Part shown: positions 1 through 12,839 of the stretch, piece by piece
Layout of the letters: every line of letters starts with the position of its first letter
Numbering within the stretch: position 1 is the stretch's first letter
Assembly: GCA_013397695.1 (NCBI GenBank)
Contig: VYZI01000050.1
Coordinates: 2,062,314 to 2,126,313, forward strand
DNA from: Centropus unirufus
Lineage: Eukaryota; Chordata; Aves; Cuculiformes; Centropidae
Length of the DNA stretch: 64,000 bases
Direction of reading: 5' to 3'
Notes under the pieces: model-generated
Told to the model about the DNA's origin: nothing
What the model saw: only the letters and a program-made list of their open reading frames with translations
Databases searched by the model: none
Position numbers and translations under genes: made by a program

Positions 1-159
1 TATTCATTCCCATTTAGCTGGGAAGAGTTAACATGGTATAAACCTGGAGAATATCACTATCTGGAAATAGATAAAAAGCAGTCAAAAGGGAAGAAGGGAT
101 AAACATATTACCAAAACCAGGCTCACTTACATTGTATACAACATCTGCGTATTTTTTCT

Positions 160-260
160 AGGGGGTGATACGGTGACATGGATCACACCAGCATACTGAT
201 ACCCTTCGGGGATGGAAGCTAAGCTAGAGGTTAGGAAGGCCAACTACTATAAATAGTACC
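160..260 (+). other. Possible 5S-rRNA-like fragment with UUCG hairpin
   Basis: The 11-mer GGAAGCTAAGC at 214-224 is identical to the box A region of vertebrate 5S rRNA (the internal RNA polymerase III promoter element), and CTGAT stands just upstream as in 5S rRNA, but separated by about ten extra bases. Those extra bases form a small hairpin, CCC-TTCG-GGG at 202-211, with the very stable cUUCGg tetraloop. The rest does not align convincingly to 5S rRNA, and no run of T follows that would end a Pol III transcript. It could be a decayed 5S-derived SINE or pseudogene, or a chance match. The assembly gap begins 45 bases downstream. Confidence 0.2.
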
Positions 261-304
261 AGTTATATCCAGTGGAAAACTGCAGTTATATATTTCGACA
301 CCCG

Positions 305-402
305 NNNNNNNNNNNNNNNNNNNNNNNNNNNNNNNNNNNNNNNNNNNNNNNNNNNNNNNNNNNNNNNNNNNNNNNNNNNNNNNNNNNNNNNNNNNNNNNN
401 NN
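305..402. other. Assembly gap (98 N)
   Basis: Run of 98 unknown bases. Nothing can be said about its content; true gap size may differ. Confidence 0.99.
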
Positions 403-3235
403 TATTTTAGTTTAGAAAACTAGTCCTTTATCTTCTGGGAATAGCCCAAATTGAAGGAGGGGGATGGTTGCACTGATGCAAGAATAAATTGCTTCAAGAA
501 TTATTTCATGGACACATAGTATTCCCCAAATCCCTATTATTATGATGCTAGTGAAATGTCCCGATTTACTGAAATTAAACAAAGACAGATATTTATTTAG
601 AATTCCTGTAACTGCTACAACCAGTAAATGTGTTTCATTACTATGATTGCAAAAACAAATACCTACCAGAGAAATGCAGTTCACAACAACACAGAACTGA
701 ATGGAAATAGGAATTTTGTTAATGGCATGCTAATCCTCATGGCAGAAGTATTTGACTGGAGGGAAAATAAATCAAAAGAGCTGACTGAGGATGAGCCATG
801 GATGAGTCTCAGGGAACAGTGAGCTGGGAACCCCCAGTGTGGCAACATCACAGGACAAGCTGCCAGGGTGCAGTGAGGTGATGGCCAGCTCAGAAGGGGA
901 AGCCGGGATTGATGAAGGGCTGTAGGCCTGGGGCTACCGAGGGAAAAGGCAATGATCTCTTTATGGTCCGTGAAAGTCTACAAAGGCCTTCGAATCCCAG
1001 AGCCATTCCTTCTCCTTTGCACAGTCTGGATGGAGACATTAGCATATCCTGCCACTACTCTCTCTCCCTCCGCCCCCAACTCCTGAAAATCTGGCACCAG
1101 TCACTTCTAGAGTAATTTTGCAGTCTCTGGCTATCAGAGATATAGCCTCTTTCCTCAGTGTAAAATATACACCTGGCCTAGGGAAAAATGTTACAGCAGC
1201 GCCAAAGTCCTAATTCTCTCACCCCTCCTGCATGCTGGGATTGCTCCAGGACTACAGGGAAAGCAAGAGGTTTCCTCACCAGACAAGTGTATGTGGCCAA
1301 CTTGATATGAACAAGGGAGGAAATCATGCTTTGGTTGGTACTTGTGGTACAGTCATAAAATGCTCCCACTGCCAGTAATTCTCTTTGTTCTTGGTAGATA
1401 ATTTACTTTTGATTAAAAATACAATTCCAACAATTGATACTCAATTGTCTGAAAAGACAGGAGCAAAAGCAACATCAAGACATCGAGACACGACATCAAG
1501 AATTTGTGCTTTCATCTTCCTCCTACAATTGACTCTTTGGAGCATACAAAGGCAGTGGTATGAATAGGGATATAACCATTACAACCTGCCATATACCCTA
1601 AAGGCAGAGACTGGTTGCTCTGTAGTTGAAACCTGGTCCCAACCAGATGAACGTTTCTGTATTAGCAATGAATTTCTGTCTCAGATGTTGTCCTCTCAGA
1701 GGGGATGGGGATAACATTGACAGCAGGAGAGGACAGAGACCCAGTGGTGGGCCAGGGCAAGGTTTCTCTCAGGTTATGTGAGTCAGCTGCTCCATTTGTG
1801 TGGTCGAAGGTCCATGTGTTTTAAAATTAAGTTTCTTTTGCATTATCTGTCTGAGTGACTTTTCAAATTGGGGATGATGATGTGAGATAACCACAAACAG
1901 CTATTCACAGTACTTTTGGAGTATATTTCCTTTTCCTGTGGTTCCTATTAAAAGAGATAATCAAGCCAATAGTAAATATATGAATGAAACTCAGACATGC
2001 CCCCCCTTTGCTGTCATTTGGTCAGTTGTCTAACGCTAAAGCCATGCATTGGTTTTTACACTGTGAGCACATTATTGCGTCAGATCTGCACTCATTGTAA
2101 CAAATATTGACTGATGGAGTTGGTATTTCTCTACTTGAAGCCTAATGTTTTTAATGGAGAGTACAATACTAATTAAGCTAGTCCATAATTTTAAAAATAC
2201 AGCTCCTTTTTTTTGTATGAAAATGCACTAATACTGGATTTCCCTGCTCATTTTTAGTACCATCCCTAAGCATACCTACATTTTGATAAGTTTTTACTTT
2301 CACAATATACTCTGTGATAACTCTGGAGACCTTCTTTAAAAAGGTCTAGATGGGAGTAAGACAGAGAAGTGTGTGTAACACTACATTGTACTATTTTTTA
2401 CTAGCGCCCACAGGCCAAGTAAAATCCTCTCTTAAGTCTCCAAAATAGAGTTATTATATATCCCTATAAATGATATGGGTTTGTACTGAATAAAATGCTG
2501 AATAAAATGATTTCTTGAAGAATTCTCTTCTTTGAAGTGCCGCATGCCTCAGGCAGAGGACAAGAAACACTGAGGTGTCACCAATGCCCTAAGATCCTCA
2601 TGATCCTAGGAAACAGCCTATGCCACATGCTAACAAGGAAGGTTAAAAGCCTTGTAACCCTTGCCCCTCTGGTATGGGAGAAAAAATCTATCTCTAAACG
2701 GTGAGAAATATCAGCTGACTCTGGCCACATGCCTGTTACTGCCAGCAGTCATCAATTGGTGATGCCATAGAGACTGGACTTCTCTTCCCTCTTCTCTAAG
2801 CTCCCAAGTACACCCAGAGAAAGTTTACACTGAGGAAAACATTTTCACCCTGACTCTGATCAGTGCAACCTCAGAAGTCTATGATTTGCACAACACTGTC
2901 AAAGTAGAATCAGATGTTGAGATGATCTGAATTCATTTTCATCCCTGCCTAGACCATGTGGGCAGAGAGATGAATTGAGGGACAGAAAGATTTAGCAACT
3001 AATGGATTCCTGTGCTGTACAGAACAGCAGTACTAATGTCCTTTACTTGGGCATGGAAATTAAATGACTCTGAGACATCCTGATTTTTCCTGTCTTGCTT
3101 AGCCAGTCACAAGAGAGTGCTATAATTCTACCCTTATTTTTGTCTCTTTACCACACTTATGAGGCTTTCCTGCATTTGTTAGAAGAGCAAAAGCCATCAT
3201 GAAGTCCAACACTTCGCAGTATCTAGATCACACAG
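403..3235. other. Unique non-coding stretch
   Basis: AT-leaning sequence without an identifiable gene or repeat. The short open frames here (the longest about 90 codons, 412-684 minus) show no recognisable domain, no flanking splice signals that I could defend and no codon bias. Ends where an old CR1 relic becomes readable. Confidence 0.6.
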
Positions 3236-3345
3236 TAGTCTAGCTTCATATAGGACATTGTGTTTTGTTCTGGGCACCACATTTGCAGGAAATATGCTCA
3301 GGCTGATTGGAAAGGATTCAGAGAAGAGTAACAAAAAGAAAACCA
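3236..3345 (+). mobile_element. Ancient CR1/L3-type LINE relic, RT C-terminal part
   Basis: Reading from 3244 on the plus strand gives CVLFWAPHLQ, then after one stop codon LERIQRRVTK. These match the conserved stretch of CR1-clade ORF2 that lies after the reverse transcriptase palm (pattern CVxFWAP...LExVQRRATK). The spacing between the two motifs is that of the family, so this is a true homologue rather than a chance match. The in-frame TGA between the motifs and the loss of similarity on both sides show an old, dead copy. It is more diverged than the other CR1 pieces in the window and probably predates the avian CR1 expansions. Confidence 0.8.
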
Positions 3346-6300
3346 TGGCACAAGAACTATGTTCAGCAGTGAAAAATGACACGGGAAGGGGGGTCAGAAA
3401 AGCTGTCTACTGACTCGTGAAGTCATGCTTAAGTGTAGAGGCCAAGTAACAGGTTTCAGTGCTTACAATGAAACTATTCGGTTAAAAAACATGAATATTA
3501 CAGTGGATAAATTCCTCCTTAGTTTATCCGTAAATGCATCCTGAAGAGAAATTCCTACAAAAGTTTTTGATACAAGTACAATGTAGGTACTTAGGTGGGA
3601 AGCAAAGGACGCAACAACCTAGCCTTGCGCTAACGGCAGGTCTCATCAGAACTCCATAAGATGTGTATTACTGATGCACTGACATTTTTATTGCCTGTTT
3701 CTGGGACTATGTACCCAGTTAGAGCTCCTGTTTGTATGGAGGCTCCAGTGCTGATGCTTGATGTGAGCACTACAGGCCCTGCTTGTACACCCTCATTCGT
3801 CTAAGAGCACTAACAGTGGAAGTGACTGGTAAAGGCAGACATGGAGAGAGAGGAATTGTGGCTTTGCTGAAGGGTATCTCTTCTCTTCAATGCACTGTTA
3901 AAGGCATTAGAAAATGCCCCTTAGAAAGACTGGTCTTTTGGCTTCACAATGTGAACACAGTGTTCTCTGTTGAAGAATTTCCAGCCTGACCAGAAATAAT
4001 AGAAATACTTAGAAAATATTATGTTTTCTTTGAAAGAGTAAAGCGAATCACTTCCAAAGAAGAATTAAAATATTAATTTAGACTGTGGTTAACGTTTACT
4101 ACCTCTGTGACAACAGCAACTTCCTTGTTTGCACTCCTACAGCCCTTTAGAGGTTCATATATTAAAGGCTCTTTAAGTAGTGGGTTAGTGTCTAATTCAA
4201 TTTTCAGATGTCAGAACAGAGAAGAATTAGGTGAGTTTAAGGGCTTATAAAAGGGAACAACATGAATTTGCAGAAAGTGCAGACTGCCTACTTTGCCAGC
4301 AGTCTGTGTAGATTCCCACAGTTTAACAATAACTACCATTGAGACTCATTTAACAACAAAAGAAATGAACTCTGCACGGGGGATCCTCCTGTGGCATTCA
4401 CTGTAATTAATAACATTAGTGACACTCTGTTCTTTTATCTTCATAGTTTGTGAAGTTGTCTTACTTTTTTTAAATCTAAAAGAAAATTAATATTATCATC
4501 CTGTATGCACATTTCACACCCACTTTTTAAAAACATAAATAAATAAGAAAATAATTATCAGCAATATGAATCCATTGAGTGACACTTTGAACTAATCTGA
4601 AGAGCTGATGGCTATATCAACAAGAGAAGGTGCATTTCTAAATTCAAATTTGGCTTTAAATGCTTGAGTCTGAAGTTGCTAACCTCCAACATCGCTGTTA
4701 AGCCACCAACTAAATCCCGAATGCCTCCCAAATCCCTAGGCTTTTAGCAACAGACTCCTCTAGATTCCTGAGTACTCAGCTGTAACAGCCTTGAGGTTAT
4801 CTGTGTTATACGTCCTTGGTACTGACAGGCAAAGTGTGTCTTCTGAGATCCTCACCCCAGCAGCCTCTTAGACAATATCTGAAAGATCACCCACCAGCCA
4901 AAATGCGGCCAACAGAAGAAGGCCTTCCTCCCGTTATTTCTAGTCACGGGTGAGCAGTGGTATTAGAGAAGGTTAGAATCGGTCTTCTAAGAAATGCAGG
5001 GAGAGGTCTTCCCATGACTGTTCCCAGCTGTTGATGCCTCTGTGCTTTGCTTAGCAAAGGTCCTCAACCTTTCCCAAATTTCAATTCTATAAAAGAGGTA
5101 GAAAAGAAGAGAGGGCAAACACATGGGTAGGACTCTACAGCCTGGAGGTGGTAAATTTTATATGGGAAGGCGGCCTCTATGCTCATCATACCATATACAA
5201 TGATAAGTATTATTGGAATAAAGAATGGAGACTTTCACTTTCATGTGAGCATACTGGATAATGGAGGTGTGCTTTAGTTACCTTTTGTTTAATAAATACT
5301 TACCTCAAGGAAGAGCCTCCATAAAATGAACTGGCTATCTTCTCTATCACCCCCAGTGCCATTACTGCCATGTTTGGGGCTGTCTAAACAGTGGCTGATG
5401 TGGATTTAGGTCCTCAAACAGATAGTACTTTAGCACCCAAATTATTCTTCCCAAGGGACTGTCCTCAAGAATGAGCGACTGGGTAAAAAAAAAAAGGAAG
5501 GATACCAAAATAATTTTTTAGTTCCCTTTCTTTGGCCATGATTTTAAAAAGGGAGCTGACGGTGGCTTTGTGCTCTGGCTCAGCTCAAAGCCTTGGTAGA
5601 CATGAAGCCTGCAGTACTATTTTAGAAAGCCATGAAAGGTAATTATTATTCACTCACCGGCATTGCTTTGCACCTGCTGCCATGGCATCACTGCCCCTGG
5701 GCTCTATCATAGTACATGAAAGTTGTCATGGTTTAGCTCTGACCTGGCTAATTTTGGCAGCTAAAGAAGGCAAAGCAATGGATTTTTGCATTCTATGTTT
5801 ATTACACCTCTGAACTAGAAAAATACCTAACAGCTCATGTTCAACCATTTTCTTATTTTTAAATATTATTCTTGGTGCATTTATGAACATTCAAAGGTGT
5901 GGACTCCTGCTTTACCTGCCAAGAAGGCATAGAAGAAGGAAAAAATCCTTTCACTGTCTGGGAGGCTTTGTAGCTGTCCAAAAGAAAAATAAAACCACAG
6001 TTTTCCAGCCCATTCTCCAGACTTTCAGAAGATGCAGGTGATTATTAAAGAACTTAACATTAATGTTGTTTTTTCTAAGAGTTTTTTTTCCCTCCAGGAA
6101 ATTGAATGAAAAGAGTAGGCAGCCTGCAGGTAACAATAACCTTTAGACAGCCAAAAGTAAATCAAATACAGAGAATAAATCATATGCTTTGGGTTTCAGT
6201 TTCTGTTACAAGTCCTGTCTTGTCTTCTTCTGTGACAACAAACCTGCCTTTCCTATCAAGCACTCCTTATGGAGACTGACATAAATCCGGAAACAGATTT

Positions 6301-7439
6301 TGCAGAAGGTAGAGTAAGTTAACATGTGTTTATTATGAATGTATTATTTAAAATCCCAAAGGACAGATACCAGATACGTTTGCCCATTTCATTAGAAAAA
6401 CCTAGTAATATCTGCTTTACAATTAAGACTCAGAGATCTGCCTTTTAAAATACCAGGTATCCCAAAATATGTAAACAACACAAAATGCAAACCTCTGTAA
6501 GAATGGATCCCACACAAAAATCAGGGATCGTTTTTCTTGATGCAAATATGACTTATGTAAATATATACCCTGTAGGCACTTGTGGGTAGGACATGGACAA
6601 CAATAATAAAACAACTGCCGTACGTGCCAGTTACCAGATCCAGTTTTCTATGGTATGCCTTATTTCATCATTAAAAGGTCATCTAAATTCCAAAGAACTT
6701 TATTTTGGAGTCCATCTACAATGAAATATTTTCCTTAGTTATCATGTTCATCTCTTTTCCTCTAAGAAAATGTATTTCTTCCTGAAATATGTGGATCTGC
6801 TTTCTGACTTCATGTAATCTGCCTGATCATGTAAGCAGTCAGCCTATACCTTCGGTCTTGAACATTTCAACACATCCTCTGCAGTAAGGAAGCCACAGGC
6901 GATGATTTATTTGACCCCTTCCATCCGCAAGTATTTCAGTTCAGGAGTATATGCTGTCACTACAGTTTATTGGGTTGATTTTTGTTTCCTTGGTTCATTT
7001 GGGAAGTTCTTGCATTTTGCAGTAGTTTGTTGGTGATCCCGTTCTTCTGGTTTCCATTTCCCAGTACTCATTTAACACAGCAGCTCAGAGGTAAGGGCAT
7101 TGAGCCCATCTACGTCTTCCCAATGCAGCTGCACTGGTTACAGAGCTAACAAGTCACTCAACCCAGTCTAGACCTGGCCACTGGCCAGCATCCTCCCTCC
7201 AGAAGGCCACTCTTGTTCTGTCACCCTCTTCAAATGCTCTTATGTTCACTCCTTAAATTGTTTCAGTGAAAATAACCTGGATCAACATAAAAAAAATGTT
7301 GTTTAAGATAACCCAACTCACTGTGATTGATACTCATTAGGAGATCTTCACGTCTGCAGCTGGTTTGTACATTTGGGGAAGGTGGTAATGTGTGCTGACA
7401 GAGTGAAAGATGCTTCATAATTTTTAGGTGTGGCTTAAT
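3346..7439. other. Unique non-coding stretch
   Basis: No gene or repeat identified. AT-rich, with scattered short A or T runs (for example the A run near 5485-5495). Open frames are all near 60-75 codons, as expected by chance. Confidence 0.6.
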
Positions 7440-8325
7440 AGAAACAGTTTCATGGTGTGGCTGAGGTTGGAAGTCACCTCTGGAGGTCATCTGGTCCTAT
7501 CACTTGCTCAAATAGCATCACCTAGACCAGGCTGCCCAGAACCATGTCCGGACAGCTTCTTAATATCACCAAGGAGGGAGGTTCCACAAAGTCATGGGGC
7601 GTTACCTTGCTTGGTCACCCTTACAGTATAAAAGTATTTCCTGATGTTCAGGTGGAATCTTCTGTTATTCAGTTTGTGCCTGTTGCCTCTGGTCCTGTCA
7701 CTGAAAAGAATTTGGCGCTGTCCTCTTTGTGCCCTCCCTTCAAATATTTATATACATTGATAAGGTCCCCCCTGAGCTTTCTCTTCTCTGGACTGAACAG
7801 TCCCAGATCTCTGAGCCTTTCCTCGAAGGAGAGATGCTCTGATCCTTGCTTTTGCTGTGAGATGAGTTTGGCAACCACAAAGGTGTGCTCTCTGCGTTTT
7901 TACCATTTCTTGCACCAGACACTTGATCATCTCAGTGGTGCTTCACTGGCATCTCTTTCTTGTGCTGAGGATCCCAGAACTGGACGCAGTACTCCAGAGC
8001 TGAGCTGTAGCCTCAGCCTTGTTGACCGCTCACTTTTCCTGCTGGTAACACCCTTCCGAAAGCAGCCCAAGACAGTATTTGCTTTCTTTTCCACAATGCG
8101 ACATTGCTGACTCGTGTTCAACGTGGTGTCTACTAGGACCTTCAGGTTATTCACTGTAAAGCTGTTTTCTAGCCATCCCTCCAGCATGTACTGGTGAGGG
8201 TTATTCCTCCTGAGGTGCAGGACTTTGAACTTCCTGCTGACTTCCATGAAGTTCCTGTTAGCCCATTTCTTTAGCCTGTTGGGGTCCCTCTGGACAGGAA
8301 TGCAAAGCTCTGGTGTATCAGAGGA
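7440..8325 (-). mobile_element. CR1 LINE, 5'-truncated, ORF2 C-terminus to 3' end
   Basis: Largest transposon copy in the window, about 890 bp, on the minus strand. From 8320 downwards it reads DTPELC...VQRDPNRLKKWANRNFME, then KVLHLRRNN, LKVLVDTTLN, SQQC and KKANTVLGCFRKGVTSR, all hallmarks of the post-palm part of CR1 ORF2. A frameshift follows near 8040. The downstream block LSFEERLRDLGLFS..EKRKLRGDLINVYKYLKGG is read in another frame at about 7700-7850. The 3' end falls at 7440-7460, where the sequence matches the usual CR1 end but the octamer repeats have decayed. Several frame breaks make it inactive. The element lacks the endonuclease and RT palm, typical of 5'-truncated insertion. The long plus-strand open frame over 7544-8110 is only its antisense. 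Confidence 0.95.
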
Positions 8326-9128
8326 TCCAGGCAATTATTTCATTTAGCTGGTATTGTTGGAGAGAGAAGGCATGCATCTGCAATGTGCAATCTGGAATCC
8401 CAGTGCCGTACTTCATGTTGTCATTTATTCCCTGTGTGATTTCAGGTGGGTCAGTTAATTCTGTAGCCTTTGTCTGGTTTGTCTTATCTGTACTATACAT
8501 TCTGCAATGCAGCCTAACAGGTATTTAAGTGCACACAATGTTAGTATGACACATTCTGGCAGCATTCCTAGGATATTCTTATGTCAAGTAGTAAAACTGG
8601 CCCATTATTAAAGGAGCCAGATGTGAAAAGAAAAAAATTTTTCATCTTTAATTCAGTCGTTTGTTGGCCAAAGTCAATGAGACTAGGGCTGAGAGGAGAA
8701 CTTATGGAATCGAAGGGCAACCAAAATGGTCTGCCACCCTCCTGCCTTGCCAAATATCACCAATGGCACAAACTACAGGTTCTTCTGCACAGATTTAATA
8801 TGTGGTATGGCCCAACTGCTGCAGCCAGAGAAGTGTAGTGTGTTTCACTAGTCTCCATGCCCACTTCCTCTGAGCAAAACTCAGACAGAACAGAGAGCTG
8901 CGCTCCCAGGATACAAAACAAAGCCATGTCATTTCTTGTGGCACTGCCCTGAACCAATCCTTCATGCAGTGACTTTTACATTTTCCTTCCAGGCCACCAG
9001 CTGTCAGATGGTAACAATTTCCATCCACTTGCTGACGTGAGCTGGTTTTGAACTTTAATCCAGTCCATGTCTTAACTGTGGTGGCAAACACTTTTTAACT
9101 AAAAAGAGCCTTCAAAACAATTTAGGGG

Positions 9129-9184
9129 AAAAAAAGAGAAAATAACAAACAACACAGACCCAAAAAAACAGCCACCCCCAAAAC
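9129..9184. repeat. A/C-rich low-complexity tract
   Basis: Runs of A broken by C and G, about 56 bases, with no unit that repeats regularly. Confidence 0.7.
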
Positions 9185-10640
9185 AGGCCTTGCTAGCAGC
9201 ACAGGTTTCATGAAACGCTTGACAGATGTAAACAGGCTGAGCAACCATGTGAAGGAAGGAAACAGCCATTGCATGATTATAAGAGCTTGTGATCGCTGTA
9301 TTTGAGGCACCTGGCTATTGCTCTGTCTGACCACAACACTGGAGGTCGGTGGTTGCTCCAGAGGACTTGCAATCCTCATTCACCATGAGGCACAAGATAG
9401 ATGCTGACTATGGAGGGAACACAAGAAAACAATGAAACAATGCTGGTCAGCATGAGAAGCAGTAGGCTCATCATTAAATCATCTCCATTTACTTTCCTAA
9501 TATACTAACATTTTCTGCCACACACAGATCTTTTCCTTCCAGGCAGTACTGAGTGCCTTTAACTCCCAGGGAAGTCTGAAAGTATGGAGAGTCATCAGCA
9601 TCATGCACGAGGTGCTCAGCATTGTGTATGGCAGTGCCTGGAGAGTCAAATCTTGGCTACTTTACATACTCTGGCTTGGAGCAACAGCCACCTCTGTAAC
9701 GGAAATTTATTATAATACAATAATGCATCTGGGGGGAATTTGCCATGTTTCTTGGATGCTAACAATAGTAGTTTCTTGGTCAAATACATACTGGTAATAG
9801 TTAAAATGTTACTCATCCTACACTTCTGAAGAGATTTTCTTTCCCTAAAAGTTAGACATTCATAGTAGAAAGAAAAATGTCGCCTTTTTCTGTAGGAATC
9901 CCACCTGGGATGTGAACAAGCCACTGCAGTGTCTATTTGGGGCTGCTTGTTCCATGTCTTCCATGTGGCTAGTTTTAAATTTTCCTTTTCTGAGAGGTGT
10001 TCACCGCAGGGACTCCTCTGATTGGTCCTTTTTCTGTGTTTTCCCTGCTGACTGGTGGCAATCTCACCTTGCAGATGTGCTGGCTTCGTCTTCTACCCAT
10101 CATCTGGATGGCTTCATTTTTTTGATGGATAAATTTGGGGTGTTGAACTGCCTGGCAAATCTCAGAAATTGCAACAAATGGATTCAACTTAATACCTAAT
10201 CTTTTCCTATAGCTGTTGCCATTGTCTGTGCCTTTGGTGGAATTATGAATAATAGGGCTTAATCGACTACATTAACTCTAAATTCAAAACTAAATGGTTG
10301 CAAATTAATTTGAATTATGAAGATTAGCCTTAGGAAGGAAAACTGTGGCAAACACCACAATCTTCTGAGCTAACCGCACCTTTTGGAAATTCCCAGAGTA
10401 GCTGATTCACCGGAATGAAATTACTCCCCCTTGCTTCTTTTCCCTCCCCCTCAAAAGCACATTGTTTTACAGGAAACTTAATAAAACACAGTTTATTAAC
10501 AACAGTGATTAGGACTTTACTGAGATTTCTCATTCAACTGGGATTTTTCTGTTTATCCACACCTATCAATTGTAATGGGAACCTACCCTGAGTAAGGACT
10601 ATGAATCCATTTGTGCATCTGTGACATTACTGGGAACTTT

Positions 10641-10658
10641 CCCATTGGGTTCAATGGG
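10641..10658. repeat. Short palindrome, CCCATTG/CAATGGG arms
   Basis: Perfect 7-base arms around GGTT. The form 'CCCATTG..TTCAATGGG' is the core of a decayed palindromic repeat that I recall from archosaur and turtle non-coding DNA; only this core is recognisable here. Confidence 0.4.
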
Positions 10659-10913
10659 AGAAAAGTTTATAATATCCTGAAAAGTAATCATAAGACATTA
10701 CACATCCATGCTCTCATTCCTTGCACATTTCTAGCAACAACAATAGTTTTAATTCCAGCTTGCTAGGATTTATACTTTTTAATTAAACATATAATGAGTC
10801 AAAGGATGTTGAATGCAACACTGCAAGGAAACAATAGGGACAGATCCTTCATCCTGGCTAAGTGCCTTTGGTGTCCTTCTGTGTGGCTACTTTAATTTGT
10901 ACCAGAGGCTAGC

Positions 10914-10944
10914 CATACACGCATGCATACACATGTACACACAC
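10914..10944. repeat. Degenerate (CA)n-type tract
   Basis: Alternating pyrimidine-purine stretch of about 30 bases with CACG, CATG and CACA steps, a decayed microsatellite. Confidence 0.65.
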
Positions 10945-12839
10945 GAGATCCAGAAAGCCTAAAAGTAACAGAAAAAAAGAAAAATATTTTACAATCTTGT
11001 GCAGTTTCTAATGTCTAGCTTGAGTTTTAACATATATACACCGAACATGGAGGAGGGAAGCTTTTAACAGCCAAACAGAAAAGGAAAATAATCATTATTG
11101 AAACATTACAGTATTAAGTAGTTTGGGGATACTAGAAAGCAAGTAGGAAGTTTTAAAGTATTTAAGATGGCAACCGAATAGTTAACACTGTAATGTTTTG
11201 CCTGGTTTAGTTATTCACAATTCACTCACAATCATATTTGATTGTACTTACCCTCTCCTTCTCATTAGTTTCCACTTTTGAATTACTTTCTTGTCTGTGT
11301 TTATATTCTGACTGTTAAACTGATTTGTTTTCCTGGCTGTTATGCTACTATATAATACCTTGTAATCTAGTACTATAACTGATATATTTGCACAAATACA
11401 TACATCACTCATTTTCTATCACCAGTGTTAATCAAATGCCCTTTCTCTCTTTGAGTTATGAAAGCAAAGAATTTTGCCCATTTTAGGGAGAAAATTACTT
11501 TCTTAAGGCTGGGAAAGGCAGACAGAAACCATAGCTCAACTCAAAGTGGTTCTGGGAAATTCCCAAAATACTGAATCACTGGGATGGGCAATTACCCTTG
11601 TGTTCAGCTGAACAATCAGGGATTTTAAGGAGAAGAAATGTATACATGCTTAAAGAAAGGAAATGCACCTTTACTGGGTCTGTTTCTTTGGAGAGTAATT
11701 GCTGAGAAATCATTTTCTGTTCATAATGGGGTTTTCTTCTCTCTTAACATCACACTCACCAGAAACATAAATAACCACTGAGATTTCTAAAAGTTTATCA
11801 ATGATCACACTTCCCTGGACTAGAACACTTTCTGCAAGAATTTTCATCCTCAGGAGCCAGCTGCTGGGCAGGTGATTTTTGTGTGATCTAACTCGCCTAT
11901 CATGTAATCCCATAGGCAGATGCATTACTGCCCTACATGAGAGGCCTAGCAAATCCAGACATCCCAATGAACCCAATTGTTTGAAAGCCAGCACTTTCGC
12001 GACTCCATCTTCTGGAATTGTTTAAAAATATACCATGATGAAAATGCAATAAATTTTTCATATACATCTACCACATGCCTTAAACAGGCAAAAGTGGGCA
12101 GTAGCTTAGAGAGTGATTCCTATGAAAGGCTGTTTTCCCATTGCAGTTTTCTTCTGCTGAATACTCACCGGTGGGAGCAACTGGCATCTTTGACTTGTGT
12201 TCAACAGCCCAGTCCCATGACAGAGCAAGTGCACATCGCTAAAATCAAATGGCTAGACTTTGACTTTTTTTTCCTCAGACCTCAGAAGTCCTAAGAAAGC
12301 AGATGGAGATCTCTTCACCATAGACTTTTCATTAGTCTGTCAGGTGCTAAAATTTTAATCTTCCTGTGGTCCTGCAAACAAAAGCGATCGGGCCAAACCA
12401 TTTTGAAGTGAGAAGGATCTGCCTAGGGGACATGACCCATCTTTTAATATTGCCCTTTGCCAAAGGATGCTTTCCTATAGAGTAAGCCCTTCTGTAGAGG
12501 CAGAGCTTTATGGGATATGCTTCACAATTCTCAGTAGACAGACATTACTTTGATGGAGGAATAGTTAATCCCTCTAGCCTTCATCCTTCCACAGTTTTGG
12601 AGCTTTATAAAAATGAGGAGGATCACAGGGAAGGTATTACCCAGGACGAAGTAAACAGGCAGATCTGGAAGAATTTCACGCTTACACTTTCCAGACAAAA
12701 ACACAGCCAAGCACAGAAGATCAAGAAATTACAGCGGTACTATTTGGGCATTAATCATTGCTTACATCTTACCCAGACAGTTTATTTCATAGCCCTCATC
12801 ACAGATGCCTTATCCATTTTCCCTCTGATCTCCACAACG

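Larger units (their letters stand above)
8326..12839. other. Unique non-coding stretch
   Basis: No gene identified. It holds an A/C-rich low-complexity tract (9129-9184), a CA-type tract (10914-10944) and a short palindrome at 10641-10658. Open frames at 11977-12294 (105 codons, plus) and 12510-12878 (122 codons, plus) resemble no protein I know and lack convincing splice or promoter context; I treat them as chance. Confidence 0.55.

Noticed and set aside
7544..8110. Plus-strand open frame of 188 codons
   Set aside because: It is the antisense of a CR1 copy whose minus strand carries recognisable ORF2 motifs.
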